Of a DNA stretch of 64,000 nucleotides, positions 23,831 to 33,902 are shown in pieces. The translations under genes were made by a program, and so were the position numbers. Source of the DNA: Lunatibacter salilacus (GTDB lineage: Bacteria > Bacteroidota > Bacteroidia > Cytophagales > Cyclobacteriaceae); NCBI RefSeq assembly GCF_009797935.1, contig NZ_VOLC01000002.1:496001-560000 (forward strand), given 5' to 3'. Position 1 is the first letter of the stretch; each line of letters begins with the position of its first letter. Under the pieces are notes generated by a model. The model was given only the letters and a program-made list of their open reading frames with translations, had not been told where the DNA came from and searched no databases.

Positions 23831-26278
23831 TTACATCCTAAACTTGGCAATTAATTTACTCAACCATCCCTTCTTGATTCTTTCTTCGTCCTCATAATAG
23901 TTTCCACTGTAACCGCTTTTTTTCATATATGAATAATTGTATCCGTATCCATAATTGTATCCCCCAAAATCATACGTATCCCCTCCGCCTTTAAGACCGT
24001 TGAATATCGCATAAAAATCCGTTATCTGGTCGCTGGCATAGAGGTCATTGATCATTAGGAGGTGATTGTGGTGGGTAAAGTCATACCGCACGATATACAA
24101 GTTGACATCCGAAAACCGCAGCATATCCATGGTTTCTGATACCAACCCCACGGGTGGGCAATCCATCACTATGATATCAAATTCCTTTTCCAAATGGGTA
24201 AATAACTCTCTCAGTTTATCCTTGAGCAATAATTCGGAGGGATTGGGAGGCACTGGCCCTGACGGAACGATATATAAATTTTCATATTTTGATTCCAATA
24301 TAATATCCTCCATAGCATGTTTGTCAACCAAAAATGTGGAGAGACCCTTTTTGTTGGAAACCCCCAAGTAGGTGGATAATTTTGGCTTTCTTAAGTCCAT
24401 CCCCATCAGGCAGGTTTTCTTTCCGCTTAGTGCCATGGCTGAAGCCACATTTATACTGATAAATGTCTTCCCCTCTCCTGAAATGCTGGATGTTACGAGT
24501 ATATTTTTACATTTCTTTTCACTGGCGATGTAAAAGAGTGCGGACCTCAAGGAGCGGAATGATTCAGATGCCAATGCTCTGGGGTGTTCGGCTACTAGGA
24601 GATTGGTCTCCTTGTCACTATATCCAATGGTTCCCAGCAGGGGAATCTTCAGGATGTTTTTGAGCTGCACCTGATCCATGATCCTATTATTCAGGTAATG
24701 GAATATCAGCAGAAACCCGAAGGGAAGGAAAAAACCAAGACCCACAGCATAGGAATAGTTCTGCATTTTTTTTGGAAAAATAAGTACCCCCCGTTTGGCA
24801 TAATCCACAATGGAATTGTCTGATATATTGGAGGCTTTGGCGATACCCGCTTCTGCCCGCTTTTCCAATAGGTAGGTGTATAGGTTTTCCCGTAATTTAT
24901 ATTCACGGAATATATTGGTATAAGTGGATTCCGCTTGGGGCAAATTCGAAAACTGCAGGTCAAAGGACCGGAGTTTCTCTACATTTTCCCGTTTTTTCGT
25001 CTCCGTGTTTTTAATCAGGTTTTCTATATTCTCAAACACATTATCCCGTAGCCTTTCCACCTGCTGATCCAAAACCTTAACATCCGGGTGGTTTTCGTTG
25101 ACGATACTCAACAGTTTGCGCCTGTCCAGCGATAAGGTCACTAAATTTTGTATGAGTCCATTAAGCAACCCATCATTAATCCCTACCACCGAAGGTGCCA
25201 CCACCTCCTCGTAACTTTCACCTTTCCGCTCCAGGTACTCCCGAAGGGAATTATAATAAGAAAGCTCAAACTCTATCGCCTGGATATTTTCTTCCAATGC
25301 CCGTATATTGTTCAGCACACCACCAAATTCGGCATTCACATCCAGTAATTTATTGCTAACCTTGAAGTTCTGCATCCTTCTTTCCACCGAATTCAGCGAG
25401 TCCTCCACGATATACAGTTGCTCGTCTATAAATCGCAGTGCGTTTTCGGAAATTTGGTTTTTTTCCCTAAGGTCATATTCCAAAAACGAATCCATGAGTG
25501 CATTGACGTAATCACTCCCCTTATCTACTACCTTGGTAACGGTGCTTACTTCCAGAACTGTTCCATAATTGATCAAAGGACGCACCTGCACGTTCCCAGC
25601 ATATTGTTCCACCAAGGTATTTGGGTGGTGCATGATGAACCCGACCTCGTCTCCAATCCGGGAAGAATTCGTTAAATGTACTGTAAATTTCGCTTTGGCG
25701 CCTGTGACTTCTTCTCCAAAGCGATGCACTCCGTTAAAAATATCCACCTCGGAATAGTCAGGTTGGACTCCAAAATTCAACCATTCCAAGAAATGTTTCT
25801 CCTGCCTTCCAATAATATATTCTTCCTCTGATAGAATTTCAAGACTCATTCTCCTTCCCTCAAGCTGAGGGTAATCCCAATCCACCTCAATGTGGATCGG
25901 CGAGTTTTTATACATCTCGATTTCCTTAATGTTGGTTGCGGCCAAATAGGTGACATCAAAATGTACCTTCTTTAGCGCTTCGGCAGCGAGATTTTTGGAC
26001 GTAAACAACAGGATGTCATTAGTCAGGTTTTCACTTCCGGTGAAAATATTTGACCGGTCGAGCACCCTGACTTCCGGAGAAGCATTCCTCTTTATCATCA
26101 CACTCCCCTTCACCTCAAACCGCTCTACGGTATAACGGTGAAACAGAAACACAGCAATCAACCCAATAGTGATGAAAAGAGCATATAAAGGCCAGTACCT
26201 CGAGTACTTTATGATATAGTACTTGATATCAATGGGTTTTTCCTGCTCCTCAAATTTTGATAAATCCAGATTCTCCAT
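23831..26278 (-). CDS. polysaccharide co-polymerase / BY-kinase (Wzc-type)
   Basis: 815 residues. Wzz-type N-terminus with span 1 near residues 29-47 (WPLYALFITIGLIAVFLFHR); a long periplasmic region with coiled-coil segments (VEDSLNSVERRMQNFKVSNK; LLSIVNENHPDVKVLDQQVE); GNVR-type and span 2 (YAVGLGFFLPFGFLLIFHYL, near residue 515). The C-terminal cytoplasmic kinase has Walker A SSISGEGKTFISINVASAMA, Walker A-prime MGMDLRKPKLS and Walker B FDIIVMDCPPVG, and ends with a tyrosine cluster (YDFGGYNYGYGYNYSY, YSGNYYEDEE) for autophosphorylation. Controls chain length and export with Wza, encoded 2 bp upstream. A second Wzc begins at 63411, so the cell has at least two such systems. Confidence 0.94.
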   Translation of the reverse strand: MENLDLSKFEEQEKPIDIKYYIIKYSRYWPLYALFITIGLIAVFLFHRYTVERFEVKGSVMIKRNASPEVRVLDRSNIFTGSENLTNDILLFTSKNLAAEALKKVHFDVTYLAATNIKEIEMYKNSPIHIEVDWDYPQLEGRRMSLEILSEEEYIIGRQEKHFLEWLNFGVQPDYSEVDIFNGVHRFGEEVTGAKAKFTVHLTNSSRIGDEVGFIMHHPNTLVEQYAGNVQVRPLINYGTVLEVSTVTKVVDKGSDYVNALMDSFLEYDLREKNQISENALRFIDEQLYIVEDSLNSVERRMQNFKVSNKLLDVNAEFGGVLNNIRALEENIQAIEFELSYYNSLREYLERKGESYEEVVAPSVVGINDGLLNGLIQNLVTLSLDRRKLLSIVNENHPDVKVLDQQVERLRDNVFENIENLIKNTETKKRENVEKLRSFDLQFSNLPQAESTYTNIFREYKLRENLYTYLLEKRAEAGIAKASNISDNSIVDYAKRGVLIFPKKMQNYSYAVGLGFFLPFGFLLIFHYLNNRIMDQVQLKNILKIPLLGTIGYSDKETNLLVAEHPRALASESFRSLRSALFYIASEKKCKNILVTSSISGEGKTFISINVASAMALSGKKTCLMGMDLRKPKLSTYLGVSNKKGLSTFLVDKHAMEDIILESKYENLYIVPSGPVPPNPSELLLKDKLRELFTHLEKEFDIIVMDCPPVGLVSETMDMLRFSDVNLYIVRYDFTHHNHLLMINDLYASDQITDFYAIFNGLKGGGDTYDFGGYNYGYGYNYSYMKKSGYSGNYYEDEERIKKGWLSKLIAKFRM

Positions 26279-26280
26279 AA

Positions 26281-27090
26281 TTAAAAAATCCCTGAGGTGA
26301 CACCGTAAATAAATAAAATTGCGGTAAGTATGGAGATGCCGAGTTGCAACGAGGCCGATAAACTATCTCCGGATCCAATTTGCCTAATTTGCATGGGCTG
26401 AAGGTAAAGAATATCGTTGTTCTGTATGAAATAAAACGGCGAGGCCAACAGGTGCCGGTCGTTTAGGTTTATTTGATGGATTCTTACACCCCCATCATAT
26501 TGTCTTATAATGAAGAGCTCGTTTTTTTTGGCTAGGATATTTGATTCCCCGGACATGGCCAGTGCATCAAATATCGTAGCCCGATTTTTCAAAATCACTT
26601 TTGTCCCTGTACTTGTAAATTCCCCTAAAGCTGTAAAGCGTATTCCGCCTATACGCACCCGCACATCTACTTCTTCTTTAAAATAGGAATTAATGGCCAG
26701 TTGAATGGTGTCTCTTGCTTCCTTCTCCGTCAAACCGGAAAGCTGCACCAAGCCCAATTTAGGTATACGAACATTACCGTCTTTGTCCAAGGAATATCCG
26801 GAAAAATAAAACACATCCATAGCACCTCCCATGCCACCGCCCCCCATTCGGGCGTTGTTTGCCCCTTTATATTCAAAAGCCTTCAAGAGATCCTCGTTGC
26901 TTGATGCAAAGTCAATATCAACGATATCAAAGGGCTGCAACACATATTCATAATCGACCTCAGCATAGGGGATAAATTCCTCCAGTTCAATGGGGACCTC
27001 TCCCGGAAGATTCTGCAGGTAGTTTATCCGCCTGTTGCTTACGCAGGAAGAAAGGTAAATTACCACAAAAATCACTAGCACATTTCTCAT
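26281..27090 (-). CDS. polysaccharide export lipoprotein (Wza-type)
   Basis: About 269 residues from the ATG at 27090, giving MRNVLVIFVVIYLSSC as lipoprotein signal (Cys16). Poly_export domain: YVLQPFDIVDIDFASSNEDL; YSLDKDGNVRIPKLGLVQLS (SLBB-like); a second SLBB part VRIGGIRFTALGEFTSTGTK through IFDALAMSGESNILAKKNEL; and DILYLQPMQIRQIG, followed by a hydrophobic C-terminal helix (LQLGISILTAILFIYGV) that would cross the outer membrane. A Gly/Met-rich insertion (ARMGGGGMGGAMD) sits between the first two parts. Forms the outer-membrane exit pore with the Wzc encoded 2 bp downstream. About one third to one half of positions look shared with the 62591 protein. Confidence 0.92.
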   Translation of the reverse strand: MRNVLVIFVVIYLSSCVSNRRINYLQNLPGEVPIELEEFIPYAEVDYEYVLQPFDIVDIDFASSNEDLLKAFEYKGANNARMGGGGMGGAMDVFYFSGYSLDKDGNVRIPKLGLVQLSGLTEKEARDTIQLAINSYFKEEVDVRVRIGGIRFTALGEFTSTGTKVILKNRATIFDALAMSGESNILAKKNELFIIRQYDGGVRIHQINLNDRHLLASPFYFIQNNDILYLQPMQIRQIGSGDSLSASLQLGISILTAILFIYGVTSGIF

Positions 27091-27171
27091 GTATAATCTT
27101 TCCAAAGCTATCTGTGACAGACCAAAATTAACCAAATCTAACAGTAAAGAAAATTAACGTTATTTTATAAT

Positions 27172-28335
27172 TTATTTATTTTTCCCTTCATCCCAAAGTC
27201 TGTAATATTCCTTGAGTATTAACTGATGCATGGATTTTCTGTCAAATTTTTCCCTGACCTCCTTATTTAATTTCTCCGCATATTCCTGCATCAGCTCCCT
27301 CTTGATATATGCAAATTCCATGGCCTCCCGGAGCGCGGCCACATTTTTAACCGGGTAGACCAGACCGGTTTTCTTATGGCTGATGATTTCTGTGTTTCCC
27401 GGAATGTCTGAGCAGATAATCGGACAAGAAATCGCCCCTGCTTCAAGCAGCACGTTTGGAAATCCCTCCCTGTGAGACGGGTGGATTAGTACATCTGAAA
27501 TTGCCATGTAGTAGGCTACGTGATCTGTCCACTCAACATGAACGATTCGGGGGTGGTCTTTTATTCGGTTGATAGTCTGATTCGAAACGGGATTTAGGTC
27601 TTGTTCAAAGGAGCCTAAAAGTACGAGCTTAGCCTTGTTGTTTATTTTAGAACTCAAGTAAGCTTCAATCAAATCCTCTACTCCCTTGTCTTTGACCAAC
27701 CTGCCCACTACCAGCATGACAAATTCTTCATCACCAGGTGCCACCCGCATGGTAGCTGCCACCAAGTGGTTTTCTTGAAGTTGATACCTGTCATACTGAT
27801 CCAAATCGACTCCGTTGGAAGAGCCGTGACCGATGACAGTCACCTTATTCGGTTCCACTAATTTCTCATCTATAATCAGTTGCCTCAACGAAGACGCATT
27901 TGGCCAGACTTCCTTGGCCAGACTATAGGTTAATTTCTCCAAAAACACCAACAGACGCTGCTTATTGCCCTCGACTGCCTGGTAGGGCAATCCTGCAAGA
28001 GTGTGAATCCGAATATCTATACCTGCCAAGCGGGCTGCCAACATAGACAACAAACCAGCCTTTGGGGTGTGTGAATGAACGATATCCGGGTTTTCCCTTC
28101 GAAACAGTTTATAAAGGTGCCATAGACATTTCAAATCCTGAACCGGTGTGAATTTTCGGGTAAATGGGATTTCCTCGTGGAGACATCCCTCATATTTGAC
28201 AACCTGATCCCTCTCCTTACCTGGCGCACTCACCATCAAGACTTCCCAGCCTGCAGATTTCATGAATTTCATCTGCCCGCGAAGGAGGAGTTTTAAAGAA
28301 AGTGGAACAGTTGTAATCCGGATTAGTTTTGGCAT
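27172..28335 (-). CDS. family 4 glycosyltransferase
   Basis: 387 residues, GT-B fold. N-terminal acceptor domain with LLLRGQMKFMKSAGWEVLMV and DIVHSHTPKAGLLSMLAARL; C-terminal donor domain with FVMLVVGRLVKDKGVEDLIE, KLVLLGSFE, and the GT4 E-x7-E region HREGFPNVLLEAGAISCPII. Retaining transferase using a nucleotide sugar, cytoplasmic face of the inner membrane. It lies 80 bp upstream of wza on the same strand, so it probably belongs to that polysaccharide unit. The first domain resembles GT4 enzymes that add UDP-linked amino sugars, but the donor cannot be told from sequence. Confidence 0.88.
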   Translation of the reverse strand: MPKLIRITTVPLSLKLLLRGQMKFMKSAGWEVLMVSAPGKERDQVVKYEGCLHEEIPFTRKFTPVQDLKCLWHLYKLFRRENPDIVHSHTPKAGLLSMLAARLAGIDIRIHTLAGLPYQAVEGNKQRLLVFLEKLTYSLAKEVWPNASSLRQLIIDEKLVEPNKVTVIGHGSSNGVDLDQYDRYQLQENHLVAATMRVAPGDEEFVMLVVGRLVKDKGVEDLIEAYLSSKINNKAKLVLLGSFEQDLNPVSNQTINRIKDHPRIVHVEWTDHVAYYMAISDVLIHPSHREGFPNVLLEAGAISCPIICSDIPGNTEIISHKKTGLVYPVKNVAALREAMEFAYIKRELMQEYAEKLNKEVREKFDRKSMHQLILKEYYRLWDEGKNK

Positions 28336-28395
28336 GTAGCTGTTAAACGTTAAAAAGTCAAAGATATGACTAAATTAGAAAATTATACACATTTC

Positions 28396-31300
28396 CTATT
28401 CAAAGCTATCGCCAGATAGTATCCGAACCGTGCCGCCATGTCGGAGGACTTCAACTCTTTCTACCTCTAATCCCAAATAGACCTTCCTGCTCGACTGGGA
28501 CAGAAACCCGGAACCAACATAAAACTCAACTTTCCTTATCCTTCCATCGGTATAGCGGATTAGAGCAGACAAATCGGAAGGATTGGGTTCGAAAAATTTT
28601 CCTTCGGAATTTTGAACTTCAAAAAGTTTCAGCTTCCCTCTGTTTTGTGAGGCTATTACCGTGGGCTTGTTGGCAGGATCCGACAGGGTCACCAAAGCTT
28701 TTGCGTCTCCAAAAACGGCAAACCCACTTTTTGCGGAACCTATCGCCTCAAAATTACCGGCTCCGTCACCTTTGAGCCAGAGCCCGGTCAGGGCATCAAG
28801 CCGTCCGGAAAACACTTCATTCCCATAATCATTTCCCACCAGCAGTGCATCCAAGTGTCCGTCCCCATCGACATCCATGGAGATCATGCCGTAAATGGGG
28901 GCCACCTGCGCCAAGCGGGGCAACTCTTTCCAGGCAAAGGTGCCATCGCCCAAGTTTTCCAGGTACACACTGGCCATTTGATTGGCCTCTAGCACCAATG
29001 CTCCATCAAGTTCCTCAGAGGTGAAGATTTCCTCCTTTCCGGCTCTTCCATAACTTTTAAAATTATGAAATTTTCTTCGGAAAATAGGACTCTGACCATA
29101 CAAATCTTCCCAAAAATGAACCGGATAAGGTCTAAAGGCTAACTTCTCATCTTTAAAATAGGAAAAAATGACAGGATCCACACTCTGATTTTTGTCAAAA
29201 TCCTTGGCATAAAGTGTAAGTGGGTGCTCCTGCGTCACCCGATAAAAATTATTCAATCCCCAATTGCCTATCAGATAGTCCGTATCACCATCTCCGTCAA
29301 AGTCTCCCGCAGTAATACCATTCCACCATCCTGTCATCCCCTGCAGTCCCGTATCGGTCGCTTTTATTAAGGAATCTCCGGTATTTCTAAAAAAAGTGAT
29401 TTCCATAAATTCCCCCACCACCAGAAGGTCCACCCTTCCATCGCCGTCATAATCTGTCCACAGGGCATCAGTCACCATGCCAATCCTATGCAATTCGGGA
29501 GCTACGTCAAGTGTGACATCTACAAACTTACCCTCCTTGTTTTTTAAAACCCTGTTTTCCCCTGGCATTGGATATTGACCCTGCTCCGAACGGCCTCCTA
29601 CAAATAGATCCAACCAACCGTCCCCATCCATATCTGCTGCCCTGACCACGGTCCCGCTATTGGGATTGAAGGGCAGGGCAGTTGTGTCCAATGAAAAATT
29701 GCCTTTTCCGTCATTCCATAAAATTCTGTCCTGATAGACGGATTCTCCCGGCGCATATTCATTACTTCCGCTTACGGCATATAAGTCCAGGTCACCGTCA
29801 TTGTCAAAGTCAGCTAATAAAAGCCCCATATCCTCCGGCACACTCTCTTCCCGATCCCCCAGCTCATGGGAATAAAAGGTACCACCTGGTTTTTGAAATA
29901 AAATAGTTTGTGGATATCCGGCGGAGCCTCCAACAAGCAAATCTTCCATTCCATCCCCATTAATATCTCCTACAGCAAGTCCAGGACCATATTGGGAAAG
30001 CTTGTGGGGCAGTGTCCGCTGAAGGTTAAAATCAATCCGGTCCCTTTCCTGATGCAGATAATCCACTCCTTTTTCCTCCGTAACATCCAATAGAACATTG
30101 GGAGCTTCTACCAATCCAAATGAGGGCCCTTTCAAAGTATCCGGGGAGGCAGCTGATATATCCAATTCCAATACCTGATTGACAGGTATATCCCTAAGGA
30201 CTTGTCTTCTCCCCTCCTGCCAACGCACTTCCAAGGATGCTACCTTGTCCGCAGTCCCAACACCAAAGTGAACTACTTCTTCTACCGTGGACATATATCC
30301 CCTTGCCAGATGGTTCTGGTGGTATTGATATGAGTTTTCGTCTACCTGCATCCAGATTTTGGCTCCCAGACCTTGGGGGTTTTCAGCGGTCCCTTTCAGC
30401 CGGATTCTTACATAATTATTCCCATCGTTTTCCAACGGGTTCAGTTGGTTTTCAAAGACAAATGCCTCCCCATTTATGTTGTTGACCACATAATCCAGAT
30501 CTCCATCTAAATCTAAATCCACAAAAACGGCCCCGTTAGAAAAGGAAGGATGGTCGATACCCCAGGCTGCACTTACATTTTCAAAGGAAAGATTTCCCAT
30601 ATTTCGAAAGGCGTAATTGGGGATTTTTACAATGGGTATGGAGTCCAAGAGAATTGTGGGAGATGCAGTTGCACCCATATCCGCTCTGAAATTGGTAAAA
30701 TCCTTATCCGTAATATCGCGGGGATACCCGTTGGTTACCATCAAATCCCTCCTACCATCATTGTCCATGTCCACCAATAATGGAGACCAACTCCAGTCCG
30801 TCTGAAAAACGCCCGCCATATGCCCTATTTCACTGAACGGAACCCCCATACCGTTGTTCAGGTGAAGCATGTTCCGCACATACTGGTATTCATAGCCCCA
30901 TGCCTCATTGTTCACGTAGGTTTGATAGGAGTTTTTACTGATGGTAGTCTTCATCCGGTAATTGGTCTCGGCCAGCATATCCAAGGTGATTAGGTCAAAA
31001 AGCCCGTCATTGTTGATATCCCCCACATCCACGCCCATCGAAAAGTAACTTTGATGCCGGATATAATCGGTAATCCGGTTAGTAAATGTCCCGTTCTGGT
31101 TGTTAATGTATAGGATATCGTTGGACAGGTAGTCATTGCTGACATAAATATCCGGCCATCCGTCCTCATTGAAGTCCGCAATGGCTACGCCTAGGCCATA
31201 CCCCTCAATAAGAATACCGGCCTCGTCACTTACATCGGTAAATGTCCCGTCACCGTTGTTATTATAGAGGCGGTCATTGTTCCCTGCTGTTCCGTCGGTG

Positions 31301-31944
31301 ATTTTATCCCTGTATACGCCCGGAAGGGAGGTAACCAAAAGATTATTCAGTACATACAAGTCTAGGAGACCATCGTTATCAAAATCGAGGAAGACCGCTG
31401 ACATGCTATACCCTTTTTCCGCTATACCATATTTCTCTGCCTGTTCTTCAAAAACTGGAATGCAGTCCTTGTTCACTCCTTGGTTTACAAATAACATATT
31501 TGCCCGACTTAGGGAGTCCTTCTTCATAGCTGCACACACATACAGGTCCATCAGCCCGTCCCTATTTACATCCACCACGGTTACGCCAGTGCTCCATTTC
31601 CCTATGGCTTTGATTCCAGCCTGTTCAGATACATCCTCAAAAGTCAGGTTTCCCCTATTCAGATAAAGTTTGTTGGGCACTTCATTACCGGAAAAAAATA
31701 GATCCGGCAAACCGTCATTATTGAAATCCCCAACAGCAACTCCTCCGCCGTTAAAGATAAATTCTTCCGTCAGTATATTTACCGAATCGGATTCGGTGAT
31801 GTCGTTGCTAAAGGTGATGTTGGTATGGCTGGCGGGCAAAAGCCTGAAGAGCTTTTCTTCGGGTGTTGAACAGGAAAAAAGAGCAATTAAGGCAGCTACA
31901 GGGATAGATTTGAAAAAAACATAAAGGTTTCCGAAGCGGCGCAT
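28396..31944 (-). CDS. FG-GAP / ASPIC-UnbV repeat surface lipoprotein
   Basis: 1182 residues with lipoprotein signal ending IALFSCSTPEE (Cys25). At least eight VCBS/FG-GAP calcium-loop repeats, for example GVAVGDFNNDGLPDLFFSGN, TVVDVNRDGLMDLYVCA, VFLDFDNDGLLDLYVLN, ADFNEDGWPDIYVSNDYL and LLADFDNDGDLDLYAVSGSN, fold as beta-propeller blades. An ASPIC/UnbV domain sits in the middle (about residues 535-605: NPQGLGAKIWMQVDENSYQY, VVHFGVGTADKVASLEVRWQ), separating two propellers. Proteins of this build are common beside SusC/SusD genes in Cytophagales and are likely surface carbohydrate- or protein-binding factors. The SusD gene lies 160 bp upstream, but a strong terminator intervenes, so this gene is probably transcribed separately. 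Confidence 0.9.
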   Translation of the reverse strand: MRRFGNLYVFFKSIPVAALIALFSCSTPEEKLFRLLPASHTNITFSNDITESDSVNILTEEFIFNGGGVAVGDFNNDGLPDLFFSGNEVPNKLYLNRGNLTFEDVSEQAGIKAIGKWSTGVTVVDVNRDGLMDLYVCAAMKKDSLSRANMLFVNQGVNKDCIPVFEEQAEKYGIAEKGYSMSAVFLDFDNDGLLDLYVLNNLLVTSLPGVYRDKITDGTAGNNDRLYNNNGDGTFTDVSDEAGILIEGYGLGVAIADFNEDGWPDIYVSNDYLSNDILYINNQNGTFTNRITDYIRHQSYFSMGVDVGDINNDGLFDLITLDMLAETNYRMKTTISKNSYQTYVNNEAWGYEYQYVRNMLHLNNGMGVPFSEIGHMAGVFQTDWSWSPLLVDMDNDGRRDLMVTNGYPRDITDKDFTNFRADMGATASPTILLDSIPIVKIPNYAFRNMGNLSFENVSAAWGIDHPSFSNGAVFVDLDLDGDLDYVVNNINGEAFVFENQLNPLENDGNNYVRIRLKGTAENPQGLGAKIWMQVDENSYQYHQNHLARGYMSTVEEVVHFGVGTADKVASLEVRWQEGRRQVLRDIPVNQVLELDISAASPDTLKGPSFGLVEAPNVLLDVTEEKGVDYLHQERDRIDFNLQRTLPHKLSQYGPGLAVGDINGDGMEDLLVGGSAGYPQTILFQKPGGTFYSHELGDREESVPEDMGLLLADFDNDGDLDLYAVSGSNEYAPGESVYQDRILWNDGKGNFSLDTTALPFNPNSGTVVRAADMDGDGWLDLFVGGRSEQGQYPMPGENRVLKNKEGKFVDVTLDVAPELHRIGMVTDALWTDYDGDGRVDLLVVGEFMEITFFRNTGDSLIKATDTGLQGMTGWWNGITAGDFDGDGDTDYLIGNWGLNNFYRVTQEHPLTLYAKDFDKNQSVDPVIFSYFKDEKLAFRPYPVHFWEDLYGQSPIFRRKFHNFKSYGRAGKEEIFTSEELDGALVLEANQMASVYLENLGDGTFAWKELPRLAQVAPIYGMISMDVDGDGHLDALLVGNDYGNEVFSGRLDALTGLWLKGDGAGNFEAIGSAKSGFAVFGDAKALVTLSDPANKPTVIASQNRGKLKLFEVQNSEGKFFEPNPSDLSALIRYTDGRIRKVEFYVGSGFLSQSSRKVYLGLEVERVEVLRHGGTVRILSGDSFE

Positions 31945-32050
31945 AGCAACTGGTTAGTATCTCTTAAACTGGTCAAATAGGCTGATATACAAATATAAGG
32001 GATTTGTAGGATTTTTCGCAACCCGCCAACTCCTGACCCGGTTCACGAAA

Positions 32051-32080
32051 AAAGGGGCAGGAAATAATTCCTGCCCCTTT
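32051..32080 (-). terminator. terminator after susD-like gene
   Basis: Perfect 13-bp stem aaaggggcaggaa / ttcctgcccctt t with loop ataa, followed on the minus strand by a run of six T. Located 24 bp past the SusD stop. It ends the SusC-SusD transcript before the FG-GAP gene. Confidence 0.9.
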
Positions 32081-32104
32081 GGTTAAATTAACGCTGTTGG
32101 AGTT

Positions 32105-33883
32105 CTATTCAAATGCTGGATCCTGCACCAAAGTAGGAGATCCGTCTCTAAAAGATCTTTCGATAGCCTCCAAGGGCACCGGGAAGTATTCATGAACGCC
32201 TTTTACAAATTGTGCATTGGCTAAGTATGTTCTCTTGGTACGCTCCACTTGCAGGTAAGGAGTCATGACTTCCGCTGCCACACCCCAACGCTGCAAATCA
32301 AAGAAACGATGGCCTTCCATGGCAAACTCAAGTCGATTCTCCATTCTGACAGCCTTGCGGGCAACATCCGCATCGGTCCATGGCGCATCATAGGTATTGA
32401 TAACGTAGTTAGCTGCCGGCTCTCCGTCGATAACAGTAAAACTGTTTCGTTCAGCTCCTTGGGTGGCCCTTGGAACAAAACCAGCAGGATTTGCCGCACG
32501 GGTTCTGATCATATTTACCAGTGTTCTAGCTCTCTCCAGGTTTCCCAACTCTACCTCACATTCAGCGAGCCAAAGAATAACCATCCCAAGCCTCATGATT
32601 CGGTAGTTATTGGCAGAAAGTCGGGGGTTTGCGCCGATGCCGAAAAATGCTGGTTCGGCAATATGCTTTTTCGGTGAATAAGGTCCTGCGTATGCCTGAT
32701 CCCGGATAAAATCCCGGTTATGGATTTTGTACCCTTTGAACAAGATCCCTCTCCTTCCCACGGTATGATCCAACCGGGGATCCAAAGGACCTTGATAAGG
32801 AGTATAGGGGGCATTTAATGCAATGCCCTGATCGTTGGTGACGTCACTGGCATTGAACGTATCCAATAATGGAAGTCCATCTGCACTCGTTTTATATGCG
32901 TTAACCAAATTTTGGGAAGGCTGATAAAACCCGCAGCATCCCCAAGGATCAGTATAGGGGTAGTTAAGAGTGGTCCCCTCATTGGCGGCCGCAGTTGTGG
33001 CACTGGAAATGGAGAATTGAATCTCGAAAATGGACTCTTCGTTGTTTCTTCTGCCTACTAGGAAGTTCTCTTCAAAGGTGGGAGTTAAGTCAAACCCTCC
33101 ATTGTCTAAGATATCTTCCAGAACTACCTTTGCTTCCTGTAGCTTGGCAGTATTGGCTGCGCCAGTATTTTGATCCCAGCCCTGAAACATTTTAGCTTTT
33201 GCCAAAAAGGCCTTTGCTGCCCAGTTTGTCGGTCTTCCGACTTGTGCCTGAACATCAGGAAGTACATTCGCAGCAGCTTCAAAATCGGCCTCGATGTCAG
33301 CCCATATTTCCCTGTCATTAGGCACCTTACTGCTTTCCAAATCACCCAATACAAACGTTGCATCATCTATATAGGGTGCTTTTCGCCACATTTTACGCGC
33401 TTCAAAATGAAAGAAACCCCTTAAAAATCTGGCTTCAGCAACAATCTGAGCTCTTCGTTCGTCAGATACATCATCGGCTTCCTTTAGGGTGTTCAGTGCG
33501 TCATTGGCACGGGCCACACCTTTATATACTGCCCTCCATTTATTTCGAAGGTGGAGATTAGTTGCCTGAAAATCAAATGTTTCTAAAAAGGACTGCTCAG
33601 GCTGATCTCCGGCATCCGTACCTTTATAGGCATCGTCGGAGACTACGCCACCGTACACCCAATTGTCAATGGTGCCGTTCCACCCGGATTGGCCATCCAG
33701 ACCATACCCATCTATCATCGCATAGGCTCCCAATAGAACACCTTCAACACCTTGAGCATTTTCTAAGCCTACGGTACTGAACTGTCCCAAAGGAATAGTT
33801 TCCAGGAATTCTTCACTGCAGGAAAAGGTCGTCGCACCTAACAATAAGCCTGCCGCAGATAATTTTAAATATATACTTTTCAT
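32105..33883 (-). CDS. SusD/RagB family nutrient-binding lipoprotein
   Basis: 592 residues. Lipoprotein signal MKSIYLKLSAAGLLLGATTF then SCSEEFLETIP (Cys22 and the family's usual FLE-x-x-P after it). TPR-like SusD core: ANDALNTLKEADDVSDERRA, ARFLRGFFHFEARKMWRKAP, NWAAKAFLAKAKMFQGWDQN, and the C-terminal RMGMVILWLAECEVELGNLE, MENRLEFAMEGHRFFDLQRW and EYFPVPLEAIERS. It is the surface lid over a SusC transporter and selects oligosaccharide or other polymer fragments. Encoded 19 bp downstream of the SusC gene in the same operon. No glycoside hydrolase is linked, so the glycan cannot be guessed. Confidence 0.96.
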   Translation of the reverse strand: MKSIYLKLSAAGLLLGATTFSCSEEFLETIPLGQFSTVGLENAQGVEGVLLGAYAMIDGYGLDGQSGWNGTIDNWVYGGVVSDDAYKGTDAGDQPEQSFLETFDFQATNLHLRNKWRAVYKGVARANDALNTLKEADDVSDERRAQIVAEARFLRGFFHFEARKMWRKAPYIDDATFVLGDLESSKVPNDREIWADIEADFEAAANVLPDVQAQVGRPTNWAAKAFLAKAKMFQGWDQNTGAANTAKLQEAKVVLEDILDNGGFDLTPTFEENFLVGRRNNEESIFEIQFSISSATTAAANEGTTLNYPYTDPWGCCGFYQPSQNLVNAYKTSADGLPLLDTFNASDVTNDQGIALNAPYTPYQGPLDPRLDHTVGRRGILFKGYKIHNRDFIRDQAYAGPYSPKKHIAEPAFFGIGANPRLSANNYRIMRLGMVILWLAECEVELGNLERARTLVNMIRTRAANPAGFVPRATQGAERNSFTVIDGEPAANYVINTYDAPWTDADVARKAVRMENRLEFAMEGHRFFDLQRWGVAAEVMTPYLQVERTKRTYLANAQFVKGVHEYFPVPLEAIERSFRDGSPTLVQDPAFE

Positions 33884-33902
33884 CTTTTTGCTAAATTTAA
33901 AG

